Assembly: GCF_007746075.1 (NCBI RefSeq)
Contig: NZ_CP036339.1
Coordinates: 2,180,885 to 2,244,884, forward strand
Source: Lacipirellula limnantheis
GTDB taxonomy: Bacteria > Planctomycetota > Planctomycetia > Pirellulales > Lacipirellulaceae
Direction: 5' to 3'
DNA: 64,000 nucleotides
The position numbers and the translations under genes were made by a program. The notes below the pieces were generated by a model. It saw nothing but the letters and a program-made list of their open reading frames with translations. It did no database searches and was not told the origin of the DNA. Shown here piece by piece: positions 16,533 to 25,329 of the stretch. Within the stretch, counting starts at the first letter, position 1, and each line of letters begins with the position of its first letter.

Positions 16533-19500
16533 ATGAAAATCACCGACCTAGAAATCGACGGCTTCGGCGTTTGGAACAACCTGAAGCTCACCGGCCTCTC
16601 CCGCCGCGTGACGGCCTTCTACGGCCCGAACGAAGCCGGCAAGACGACCGTCATGCAGTTCATGCGGAGCGTCCTCTACGGCATGTCGCCGGAGCGCCGC
16701 AAGAAATACCTGCCGCCGCTCGACGGCGGCCGGCCCGGCGGCACGCTCGGCATCGTCGAAGGCGACCTCCGCTTTCGCGCGGCCCGCATCGCCGATCGCG
16801 GGCCCGACGACGTCGGCCGCGTCATCTGCACCACCCCCGACGGCGCCAGCGGCGGCGACCGCCTGCTGCGCGAATCGCTCGGCGACGTCGACGAGCCGAC
16901 CTTCACCAACGTCTTTGCCGTCGGCCTCGACGAAATCCACGAGCTCGGCAGCCTCTCCGGCAGCAAAGCGGCCGAGTGGATTTACCGCCTCACCTCCGGC
17001 CTCGACCGGGTGAGCCTGTTCGACGTCATTCAGGAACTCCGCGCCAATCGCCACGCTCTGCTCAACGACGAAGGCCAAACGTCGCGCATCGTCAGCCTCA
17101 CGACCAACCGCGATCGCCTCCGCGCCGAAGTCGATCGCCTCCGCGAGCAGAACCGCCTCTGGTCGCAACTGGCGGTGAAGATCAAGGAACTCGACGACCA
17201 GATCGTCGCCGTCGAATCGCAAGTTCGCAAAGCCGAGCACCACGCCCGCACGATCGAAATTGCCGTCGGCCTCAAGCCGAACTGGCGCAAACGCGAGAAG
17301 CTCGACGAGCAGCTGATGCACCTTAGCGGCCGCGTCACGCTGCCGGCCGACGCGATCGAGCGCCTCAACGCGATCAACGCCGACATCGAAAAGCACCAGC
17401 GCCAGTCCGACGTGCTCCAAGGCCAGCGCCACCAGCTGCGCGACGAGGCCGAACGCCTCGGCATCAACGAACTGCTCGTCCGCAACGCCCAACGGATCGA
17501 CGCCCTTGGCGAGCAGCGCGACTGGCTCCAATCGCTCCAGCGGCAACAAGACGAACTCGAACGCGAAGCCAAAAGCTACGAAACCCGTTTCGCCGCCGAG
17601 CAAAAGCGGCTCGCCGAAGCCCTCGGCGTCAAGGACGCCAGCCGCCTCACCGAACTCGACGAGAGCGACTTCGAAGCCCTCCAACCGCAAATCGACGCCC
17701 TCCGCCTCGCCCAGAAACGGCTCGAGCAGGCCCAACGCGACGTCGACCTACTTACGGAGAGCGAACGCTCGTTCCGCACGCAAATCGAAACGGCCATCGT
17801 CGGCGGCGAATCGCATGGCCTGCCGATGGACCTCCAAGAGGCGAGCAACCTGGTCGCCCGCCTCCGCAAGCGACTTGCCGTCGAGCAGCGTCTCGATCTA
17901 GCTCGGCAGCATGAAGTCGAGCTTGAACAGCAGAGCCACGACCTGCTCGACGACCAGGTGATGCCGCTTTGGCTCTTCGGCTGGCTGCTGGCGACGTTCG
18001 TCATCGGCGCCCTCATGCTCGGCGTTTGGGCGCTCGTCCCGCAGTCGCCGTTCGGCAAGTATGGCGGACTGGTCGCGCTGGTGGGCATCGGCGGCGCCGC
18101 CTTCGCCTGGGTCTTTAAGTACTTCGCCGACGACGCCGCGGCCGAGAAGCTCGACGCCTGCCAACGTCAGATGGAAGTCGTCGCCAAGCAAATCGCCGAC
18201 GCCGAACGCGAGAAGGCGCAGGTCGACGCCGAACTGCCGATGACCGACGGCTCGGTGGTGCTCCGCATGCAAGCCGCCGAACGTCACCTCGCCGAACTCG
18301 AAAACGTCCTGCCGGTCGAAGCCCAACGCAAACAAGCCGGCGGCGAAGTCGCCAACGCCGAGACGCGCCTGAAGCAAGCCCAACGCGAGCGCGAAGCCGT
18401 GCTCGCCACTTGGAAGTCGAAGATCGCCGCCCTCGGCTTGCCGGCCGACCTCGATCCTCAACTGCTGCTGAGCGTCACCGACCGCTACGGCCAGCTGGCC
18501 GATCTCGAGGCCCGCGCTCGCCACCGCCGCGAAGACGCCGCCGCCCGCCAGCGCGAACACGAAACGCTGCTCCGCCGCATCCGCGATCTCGCCGAAGAAG
18601 TCGGCTGCGTCCTCAAACCCACTCCCGCCAAGGCCGTTGGCCGCGACGCGTCAGCGGAGCGCGTCGCCAACCAGACCGCGCCCCAAACCATCGATCGCAA
18701 CCAGGCGACCGAACTCCTCGCCAACCCCCTCGACCAACTCGACCACCTCCTCACCGAACGCCGCCGCCAGCTCGGCGACGTGCAGCGCCGTGAAGAGCTC
18801 GCCACGAAAGCCAAGGAACTCAAAGCCGAAGAGGGAAAGCATCTCCAGACGATCGTCAGTCTCAAACGGCGCCGCGCCGCGATGTTCCAGGCCGGCGGCT
18901 GCGAGGACGAACAAGAGTATCGCATGATGGCCGCCGACCAGCACCAGCACGCGCTCCTCTCGCAACAGCGCGACGCGGTCAGCCGCGAGATCATCGCCGC
19001 CATCGGTCGCCACGAACCCGAGGAAGTCTTCAACAATCTCCTCGCCCCTGATTCGATCGGCACGCTCGACCAGCTCTGGGAACAAGCGACCGCCGACCTC
19101 GAAGCCGCCGGCAACAAACTCAAAGAACTCGCCGAGCAACGCGGCTCGCACACCCGCGAACAGTCCGAACTCGCCAAGGATCGCTCGCTCGCCGAACGGC
19201 AGCTCGATCTCAGCGTCGTCGAGAAGCAACTCGAGGAAGCCAAGTCCGACTGGCGCCGTCACGCCACGGTCAACCGGGTCCTTGAACGGATCCGCGCCGA
19301 CTACGAAGCCCACCGCCAGCCCGAGACGCTCGCCGAGGCCTCGCGCTACATGGCCAAGTTCACCGGCGGACAGTACAAGCGCATCTGGACGCCGCTGTCG
19401 AACGACATTCTGCTCGTCGACAACGCGGCTGGCGAATCGCTGCCGGTCGACGTGCTCAGCCGCGGCACCCGCGAACAATTGTTCCTCAGCGTGCGCATGG

Positions 19501-20180
19501 CCCTCGTCGCCAACTTCGCCCGCCGCGGCGTCAATGTGCCGATGGTCCTCGACGACGTGCTGGTGAACTTCGACATCGAGCGCACCCGCCGCGCCGCCGA
19601 AGTCCTCAGCGAATTCGCCGCTGGCGGCCATCAACTCTTCTTCTTCACCTGCCACGAGCACATGTGGGAGATGTTCCGCAAGCTCGACGGCGACTGCCGC
19701 CGCATCCCCGTCCGCCGCGGCCAACCCGAACCAGTCGTCGCCCCGGTCATCGTCGCCGAACCGGAGCCCGTGGTCCTCGAAGAACCAATCATCGCCCCCC
19801 CCAAACCAAAAAAGAAACCCGCAAAAAAGCCGCGACCGGTGGTCGCAGTCCCCGCTCCGATCCCGGTCGCCGCGCGGGACCTCTACGACTACCCCTTCAT
19901 CGAACGCATCATCGAAGAACGCCCCGCCCCCAAACCGGCCCCCATCGCCGTCGCCCCCGCTGCGGTCGAAGTCGAACCCCCTTCAGAGTTCCACGAATAC
20001 TCGTTCGACCTCCCGGCGCACAACTACCAAGACGAACCGACGGAAGGGGAGGGCGCCCTGGCGTTCATCGTCAACGCCGACGAAGCCCTCGGCCGCCGCG
20101 CCGAAAGCGGCTCCCGTCGCCATCACGCGGTGCCGAACTATCTCCGTCGCGGTGATCACCTAGAACCGCGCCGAGCCTAA
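16533..20180 (+). CDS. SbcC/Rad50/YhaN-like AAA family ATPase
   Basis: 1,215 residues. The N-terminal Walker A is YGPNEAGKTT (residues ~31-40). Long heptad coiled coils run through ~200-1000, broken at ~476-530 by two hydrophobic segments (LWLFGWLLATFVIGALMLGV and GLVALVGIGGAAFAWVF) that look membrane-spanning, as in YhaN. The C-terminal ATPase half has DVLSRGTREQLFLSVRMAL (signature) and VPMVLDDVLVNFD (Walker B). After ~1060 there is a Pro/Lys-rich extension (PKPKKKPAKKPRP) of about 150 residues not seen in the bacterial family norm. It follows the SbcD-like gene and is probably its partner at DNA ends. Confidence 0.88.
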   Translation: MKITDLEIDGFGVWNNLKLTGLSRRVTAFYGPNEAGKTTVMQFMRSVLYGMSPERRKKYLPPLDGGRPGGTLGIVEGDLRFRAARIADRGPDDVGRVICTTPDGASGGDRLLRESLGDVDEPTFTNVFAVGLDEIHELGSLSGSKAAEWIYRLTSGLDRVSLFDVIQELRANRHALLNDEGQTSRIVSLTTNRDRLRAEVDRLREQNRLWSQLAVKIKELDDQIVAVESQVRKAEHHARTIEIAVGLKPNWRKREKLDEQLMHLSGRVTLPADAIERLNAINADIEKHQRQSDVLQGQRHQLRDEAERLGINELLVRNAQRIDALGEQRDWLQSLQRQQDELEREAKSYETRFAAEQKRLAEALGVKDASRLTELDESDFEALQPQIDALRLAQKRLEQAQRDVDLLTESERSFRTQIETAIVGGESHGLPMDLQEASNLVARLRKRLAVEQRLDLARQHEVELEQQSHDLLDDQVMPLWLFGWLLATFVIGALMLGVWALVPQSPFGKYGGLVALVGIGGAAFAWVFKYFADDAAAEKLDACQRQMEVVAKQIADAEREKAQVDAELPMTDGSVVLRMQAAERHLAELENVLPVEAQRKQAGGEVANAETRLKQAQREREAVLATWKSKIAALGLPADLDPQLLLSVTDRYGQLADLEARARHRREDAAARQREHETLLRRIRDLAEEVGCVLKPTPAKAVGRDASAERVANQTAPQTIDRNQATELLANPLDQLDHLLTERRRQLGDVQRREELATKAKELKAEEGKHLQTIVSLKRRRAAMFQAGGCEDEQEYRMMAADQHQHALLSQQRDAVSREIIAAIGRHEPEEVFNNLLAPDSIGTLDQLWEQATADLEAAGNKLKELAEQRGSHTREQSELAKDRSLAERQLDLSVVEKQLEEAKSDWRRHATVNRVLERIRADYEAHRQPETLAEASRYMAKFTGGQYKRIWTPLSNDILLVDNAAGESLPVDVLSRGTREQLFLSVRMALVANFARRGVNVPMVLDDVLVNFDIERTRRAAEVLSEFAAGGHQLFFFTCHEHMWEMFRKLDGDCRRIPVRRGQPEPVVAPVIVAEPEPVVLEEPIIAPPKPKKKPAKKPRPVVAVPAPIPVAARDLYDYPFIERIIEERPAPKPAPIAVAPAAVEVEPPSEFHEYSFDLPAHNYQDEPTEGEGALAFIVNADEALGRRAESGSRRHHAVPNYLRRGDHLEPRRA

Positions 20181-20211
20181 CCAATCCGCAGCGCCGTTGA
20201 AGTTCCCCTTA

Positions 20212-20236
20212 GCCCCCGGCTCTTCAAGCCGGGGGC
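20212..20236. repeat. GC-rich hairpin
   Basis: GCCCCCGGCT and AGCCGGGGGC pair around a 5-nt loop. No T run follows, so it is a weak terminator candidate between the convergent ATPase and TPR genes; its sequence resembles the AGCCC..GGCT repeat family. Confidence 0.6.
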
Positions 20237-20425
20237 AAACCGCGCCGCCAACGGATAGCACCGACGCCCTGTCGCAACAGGACGTTCATTTGCGGCCGAG
20301 CGTCGCGACCACTCCCAACGACAGTCTACCGTACGTAGTACCCAGTATTCGGCACCGTCTCTACTGGCACGAGAGGGTACGCAAATATTCGTCTGTCCTC
20401 GTTCGTAATCGAATCGCCCCTAGTG

Positions 20426-21727
20426 TTAACGTCCCAGCCTAGCGAGTAGGCTACGCAACCGGTATCGCCACGGCCGTGCATAAAGGACGATCCTCTCCCG
20501 CCAGGTCGCATTCGGATTAAGTTCAAGCGATTTGCGAAACCACTGCTGCGCGGCCGCGAAGTCAATTTTATTGTCGGGAGTTTTTGATAAGCAGAGGTTG
20601 CCAAGACTCAGGCAGCATTTTGCAGCCGAGTCCATGTCGCCACGCTTCTGATACACGCCTAGTGCTTTCCTAAACCAATCTTTGGAGGCCTCCAGGTCGC
20701 GTTGCTGAACGGCAAGATGCCCCAGACGCCGATAGCTAGACGCCTCTGCCGGCTCGTTTTCACATTCCTTCGCAATCTCCAGCGACTCTCGGTATAGCCT
20801 CTCAGCAAACTCGAACCTGAGAGCCTCCTCAGCGCGTCTGCCTAGGGTGATGACTTCATTTGGTTTCCCTTCTTGGCGACAGATTTCGAGTCCTCTTCGC
20901 ATCCATTGTTCAGCAGCTTCGTCGTCTCCCTGATCTTGTGCGTTCGTACATAGGCCGAAGCACGTATAGACCATGCTCCTCTTGTTACCCAGTTTTTCTT
21001 CAATCTCGAGCGATTTCAAATACCACTTCTGCGCAGCTGCAAAGTTGTCGTGCGAGTAGGCGACTATCCCTAGTTGGGAGTAACTAGCTGCGACGCCGCA
21101 AAGGTCGCCCAATCTCTCTTTAATTTCGATTGATTTCCACAGCCATTGCTCCGCCGATTCGAAATCTCCTCGAGCATTGGCAACCGCACTCAAATTGTTA
21201 TATGTCTTCGCCGCGCCATGTTCCTTGCCATGGCGCTCATCGATCGCAATCGATTTCTGATACCAGCCCTCAGCGGCATCCAAATCTTCACGCTTGTATG
21301 CGATCGTTCCCAATTGGTGATAGCACGGCGACGCGACCAATTCATCGCCGTATCGCTCGCTGATGGAAATCGATTTGCGAAGCCACTTCTCGGCAGTCGT
21401 GTAATCTTCCCGTGAGAAAAACGCGCTGCTTAAGGCATGGTACGTCGCCGCCGTACTTCGGTAATTCTTGTTTCCCTCGTCGATCTTGATCGACTTCCAA
21501 TACCACTGCTCCGCTGCGCTAAGGTCGCCTCGCCAATACGAGATAGCGCCCAACTTGCTGTAGACTTTCGCGACTTCGTCATTCTCGGCCTCTTCATAAA
21601 TCTTGGCTGATCTCAGGCACAGTTCTTCCGCATGATCCAACTCGCCTCGTTTGAATGCCGCTTTCGCTTGCTGGAAATAATCCGCAGCGGCGGCGTCGTA
21701 CTTTTGCGAGGGTATAAAATCGGTCAT
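20426..21727 (-). CDS. Tetratricopeptide-repeat protein
   Basis: 433 residues made almost entirely of TPR units of ~40 residues, with a recurring core of the form AAEQWYWKSIKIDE or AAQKWYLKSLEIEE; about nine or ten units are visible. There is no signal peptide or enzymatic domain. Such alpha-solenoids are protein-binding scaffolds. The gene is visibly less GC-rich than its neighbours and uses more A/T-ending codons, which may reflect transfer or weak expression. It is convergent with the ATPase gene, and no partner gene is apparent. Confidence 0.8.
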   Translation of the reverse strand: MTDFIPSQKYDAAAADYFQQAKAAFKRGELDHAEELCLRSAKIYEEAENDEVAKVYSKLGAISYWRGDLSAAEQWYWKSIKIDEGNKNYRSTAATYHALSSAFFSREDYTTAEKWLRKSISISERYGDELVASPCYHQLGTIAYKREDLDAAEGWYQKSIAIDERHGKEHGAAKTYNNLSAVANARGDFESAEQWLWKSIEIKERLGDLCGVAASYSQLGIVAYSHDNFAAAQKWYLKSLEIEEKLGNKRSMVYTCFGLCTNAQDQGDDEAAEQWMRRGLEICRQEGKPNEVITLGRRAEEALRFEFAERLYRESLEIAKECENEPAEASSYRRLGHLAVQQRDLEASKDWFRKALGVYQKRGDMDSAAKCCLSLGNLCLSKTPDNKIDFAAAQQWFRKSLELNPNATWRERIVLYARPWRYRLRSLLARLGR

Positions 21728-21839
21728 GGGAGAGGCCGACGGCAGCGTCTGCGAGCGAGAATGCGCCTAAACGCCCTATGCCAGGAATTATGAGGCGGAA
21801 GAACCGCTGATGCTACTCAGAAGTCCAAAATAAGTGCGG

Positions 21840-22397
21840 CTAAGGGCGAATCGCCTGAATTCCCGCGTCATCCGAAAACAACTGCTTCACGGCCGCAACG
21901 AACGGCCGTTCCTGCGGACTAAAATCGCCGATGCCAAACTTCTCGCCGTCGCGCGTCACCGCCAAGTCGGCGCATTGAAAGCAAAAGAAGACGTCGACGC
22001 GGTCGTTCCCTCGAAAAAACGATAACTTCACGCCGTACACAGGATAGCCGCACGCCTTCGCCGCGTCCCAATCGTAGGTGTTGGGCGAGAGCAATGTCGT
22101 CGCCAAATCGTTCGCCATCTCCGCCGGCACAACCACCGGCCCCGCAACGACGTTGAAATCGAACGGCGAAAGATCGTCCTCATTCGGCCGGCTCCCCGGC
22201 GGCGGAACGAGCCGATACGCCTCCACCCGCGTCGACTCGCGGACGATCGCCAAGTTTTCCGCACCGCCAAAGAGACGCGACATTGATGGCGGGCCAAATG
22301 CCGCTTGGTAGAGCGCCACGCCCACGGCGATGGCGACCACGATCGTCAGCAATCGCCGCAGCGAGAATCGAAATGATTGCGGGTCCGGTTCCAACAC
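21840..22397 (-). CDS. Hypothetical membrane-anchored protein (RFSLRRLL N-terminus)
   Basis: 185 residues from GTG. The N-terminus FRFSLRRLLTIVVAIAVGVALYQAAF is one membrane helix preceded by the Phe/Arg-rich motif seen on many short planctomycete proteins; 49979-50620 has a similar one. The rest is a soluble domain with no recognised motif. No function can be assigned. Confidence 0.6.
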   Translation of the reverse strand: MLEPDPQSFRFSLRRLLTIVVAIAVGVALYQAAFGPPSMSRLFGGAENLAIVRESTRVEAYRLVPPPGSRPNEDDLSPFDFNVVAGPVVVPAEMANDLATTLLSPNTYDWDAAKACGYPVYGVKLSFFRGNDRVDVFFCFQCADLAVTRDGEKFGIGDFSPQERPFVAAVKQLFSDDAGIQAIRP

Positions 22398-22908
22398 GCC
22401 CTTAGTCTACCGATGGGAAGCTCGGATCGCCGCGCACCGATGACCGACTCACCGTTCCGCTTCCGCGGAACGCTTGCGGAAGATGCTTGCTTTTGGCCAT
22501 CAACTGCGAAATAGTGAACGGGAGTATACATTAGTTCTTTGGCAACCGATGTAGCTCGCAGGCGCCCTCGATTTCAAAAGGGCCATCGTTGCCTTACGCG
22601 CATTTGGAGCGCGCGAGTCACGTTACGGCGAGACGGGACGTTCGCGGAAGCAATCCCGCGACCTCCATTCTGTCGCGACACAAAGCCGATGCAGCACGGC
22701 GACAGAATGGTAACTCTAGCATGACAAACGCTTTACGAGCGCCCGATTTTTGTCGCCAAAATCGATGTCGCGCCATCCCACGACAAACGTCACTGAGCGA
22801 ACAGGCAGCCGACTAGCCGGACCGCCACGCGGTCCGAGCCGCAGTGCTGAGCGGGTCGGCGATTCGCTCGGAGGGCGTGGCCCTTCGGCTCGCCGTGCGT
22901 TGCCACGA
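22398..22908. other. Gene-free region with one TTCTGTCGC inverted repeat
   Basis: About 510 bp between two minus-strand genes. No credible gene is seen. It contains the CATTCTGTCGC...GCGACAGAATG pair (22666-22709) and a further TTTTGTCGC word near 22747. Confidence 0.5.
22666..22709. repeat. Inverted repeat CATTCTGTCGC / GCGACAGAATG
   Basis: Perfect 11-bp arms at 22666-22676 and 22699-22709 with a 22-nt loop. The same words occur three more times around 48600-48800. Confidence 0.8.
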
Positions 22909-24696
22909 TCAGGCGGTGGAGAATCGGCTGCCGACGGCCCGGGCCGTCTTGCGAACGAGCGAGCGGTACTTCTGCCGCACGTCGAGGTAGCTCCAGAAGA
23001 GGTAGAGGTTGCCAAAGGCCGAGCCGAAGAGCAGCACCCACGCAACTAGCGTGACGACCGCGTTGTCTTTGCCGCTGGCCGCAGCGCCGGCCGCGTTCGC
23101 AGCATTGCCAGCGCCGGCAGCATTCGCTGACGGCGGATTCGCGGCCGGTTGATTGGTCGCGGCTGGCGTCGACGCCGGATTTTGTGGGTTCGTGGCAAAA
23201 ATGTTGTGCGGAGCCGCAGGCGGCGCGCTTGGAGCAGACGACGCGCTCGTCGCCGGCACGCCGCCCAAACCGACTGGCACCGTCAAGCTATCCAATGGTC
23301 GGTCCGCTGCCTGTGTCAGCATGCGCGAGTCGATGCTGGGCGTCGCGGCGTTGGGGGGAGAACTGTTCGGCGTCGCTGCGCCGAGCGCGCCGGCGTTCAA
23401 CGGCGGAGTTGCGGGAAAGACGGTCGCCCCAGCGCCCCGATACGGCGTCGCTGGGCTTCCCGCCACACTGCCGCCGGGCGACGCCGCGGAAGTTGCCGGC
23501 GTGCGCGGGTCGGGCACGCCTTGCCACGGGTCGTTGCCGCCGAAGCCGCCGCTTGCCGCGGCGGCTGGTTGGCCAGCGACTGGGGCCGGGGGCGTCGATG
23601 CAGCGGAACTGTTCCAATCGTTCATGGCTGCTGCCGACGAAGCCATCGGCTGTGGCGCTGACTGCTGCAAGGGCGAACCAGGGACGCCGCTGTTGCCGAG
23701 CGTCGGCTGGGCCAACGGCGCGCCAGTCGGAAAGCCGTTGACCGAGGCGTTGTTCCACTCATTGGCGGCCGTGGGCGAAGATGACGCCATCGACGGATCA
23801 ACTCCGCTGCGCGAGGAGTTCGTTGCGGGCGGCGTCGGTTGATTCCACGTTGACGGCGGCGGCGTAGTCGAGCCGTACGCCGGCGGGACGGCCGCCGCTC
23901 CGGTCGACGGCGGCGGCACGGCGGCCATTGGACTCGCCGGCTGCTGTTGGCGGAGCCCCCGCGCCGTCTGCGCGGGCTGCGGCGACAGCGGTTGGGCCAC
24001 TTCGTTGACGAGACTTTTTGTGCGATCTCCTAACGACGACGCGGCGCCTTGAAGGTTCTGGCTGGCGTTGTTCCACGTTTGCTGGGCCTGGGCCGAGGCG
24101 CTGTCGATCCCCTGCTGAAGAGAGGAATTGACCTGATTACTCAGATTTTGGCCGGCCGCGTTCATCGCATTGGCGGCTGGAGCTGCCACGTTGTCGTTCC
24201 AAGCCTGCTGCGCCGCCGATGTCGCGCTGTCGAATAGTTGAGAACTGGAGGGCGCGGGCGCGCTGGCGCCGCCGCCATTCCACGCCGAGGCCGCCGCTGA
24301 CGCGGCGTCGGCCAACGGCTGGCTCGCAGGGGGTTGTTGGACCAGCGGCGTCGCGTACTGGTTGTACTGCGCCGGGGCGACGGCGTTCTGCCCGCGGACG
24401 ACGATCGAAGCCTCGCGCGACGATTCGCCAGCAGCAGCGACGACGACCGGTTTCAGTCGCGTGACCAGCCGCTCCCGCGGCAAGTCGCCAGACCCGACCA
24501 TAATTCGCACGCGTCCGATGGGATGAATTCCCTCCGGAACCTCGCCGACGATCGGGATCGACTTGCCGGCAGCGAGCGTGGCCGCGAGATCCTGGTCGAC
24601 TTGGACGATATATTCGTACCGCTCGCTGCCGTCGGGCATCGGCTGCCAGCCAAAACCGACCGCTGCCAATAACGCCAAGAGCGCAGCTCCGTCCAT
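22909..24696 (-). CDS. Exported Pro/Ala/Ser-rich protein with C-terminal membrane helix
   Basis: 595 residues from an ATG with AAGGA 8 nt upstream. It begins with a short hydrophobic signal (ALLALLAAVGFG) and an ~80-residue ordered N-terminal domain (YEYIVQVDQDLAATLAAGKS, then VPEGIHPIGRVRIMVG). About 400 residues of Pro/Ala/Ser/Asn-rich low-complexity linker follow. Near the end lies one membrane helix (VVTLVAWVLLFGSAFGNLYLFW) with a basic tail. The architecture suggests a long spacer spanning the periplasm, tethered at its C-terminus. No homologue is recognised by eye beyond a planctomycete-type architecture. Divergent from the acidic-protein gene. Confidence 0.7.
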   Translation of the reverse strand: MDGAALLALLAAVGFGWQPMPDGSERYEYIVQVDQDLAATLAAGKSIPIVGEVPEGIHPIGRVRIMVGSGDLPRERLVTRLKPVVVAAAGESSREASIVVRGQNAVAPAQYNQYATPLVQQPPASQPLADAASAAASAWNGGGASAPAPSSSQLFDSATSAAQQAWNDNVAAPAANAMNAAGQNLSNQVNSSLQQGIDSASAQAQQTWNNASQNLQGAASSLGDRTKSLVNEVAQPLSPQPAQTARGLRQQQPASPMAAVPPPSTGAAAVPPAYGSTTPPPSTWNQPTPPATNSSRSGVDPSMASSSPTAANEWNNASVNGFPTGAPLAQPTLGNSGVPGSPLQQSAPQPMASSAAAMNDWNSSAASTPPAPVAGQPAAAASGGFGGNDPWQGVPDPRTPATSAASPGGSVAGSPATPYRGAGATVFPATPPLNAGALGAATPNSSPPNAATPSIDSRMLTQAADRPLDSLTVPVGLGGVPATSASSAPSAPPAAPHNIFATNPQNPASTPAATNQPAANPPSANAAGAGNAANAAGAAASGKDNAVVTLVAWVLLFGSAFGNLYLFWSYLDVRQKYRSLVRKTARAVGSRFSTA

Positions 24697-24857
24697 TTCG
24701 ATCGTCCTTGTACATCCATGCGGCGCGAGCGGGATTCGCGCGAACGCGGTCCAGTCTAGCGGAATGGCGAAAAACGGCCTAGACAGCCTGCCAGCACCCG
24801 CTCGGCGGTTGACGGGAAACCCCAGGGGAGCGATTCTGGACGGTTCATGCTATCGTT

Positions 24858-25301
24858 GTGGAGTCGATCAGGCGGCGCCCACCGCCCCCGGCGACGACAG
24901 GCGGCACGATTTTCCGTACCCTCGAAGGTTTGCAAGCAATGGTCTGCGCCATTTCGGCAGAGTCGATATTGGGATCGCCCGCGGGGGAAGCCGCTCCGAT
25001 CTTCGCTGGGGCTTCGCGCTGGATGACGAATTTGGGCGACCTGCCCGAGCGCCGCGACGACTGGACGACGACGATCGCGGCCGAAACGGCCACCGGCGAT
25101 GATCCGTTCGACGACTTCGACGAGGACGACTTCGACGACGACTTCGACGACGACTTCGAGGAGGACTGGGAAGACGACCTCACCGAGGACGACGAGTTCC
25201 CGGACACCTTCGGCGGCGCCGAGCCCGAGGAAGTGATCGAGGCCGACAACGAGGACGAAGACTCGCCCTTCGCAGACGATCCGGACTTTGACGACGCGTA
25301 G
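24858..25301 (+). CDS. Small highly acidic protein (Asp/Glu/Phe repeats)
   Basis: The start is uncertain: GTG 24858 (147 aa), ATG 24939 or ATG 25023 (92 aa) are all in frame and none has a good ribosome-binding site. The diagnostic part is the C-terminal ~70 residues, a run of DDDF/DDDFEEDW-type acidic words followed by an acidic tail ending DFDDA. It is probably disordered and strongly negative, as in histone-like-protein or cation binding, but no function is known. It is divergent from the exported protein at 22909 and convergent with the sugar dehydrogenase gene. Confidence 0.55.
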   Translation: MESIRRRPPPPATTGGTIFRTLEGLQAMVCAISAESILGSPAGEAAPIFAGASRWMTNLGDLPERRDDWTTTIAAETATGDDPFDDFDEDDFDDDFDDDFEEDWEDDLTEDDEFPDTFGGAEPEEVIEADNEDEDSPFADDPDFDDA

Positions 25302-25329
25302 GCCTGGGCACTCGCCCCGCAACCGGCGC

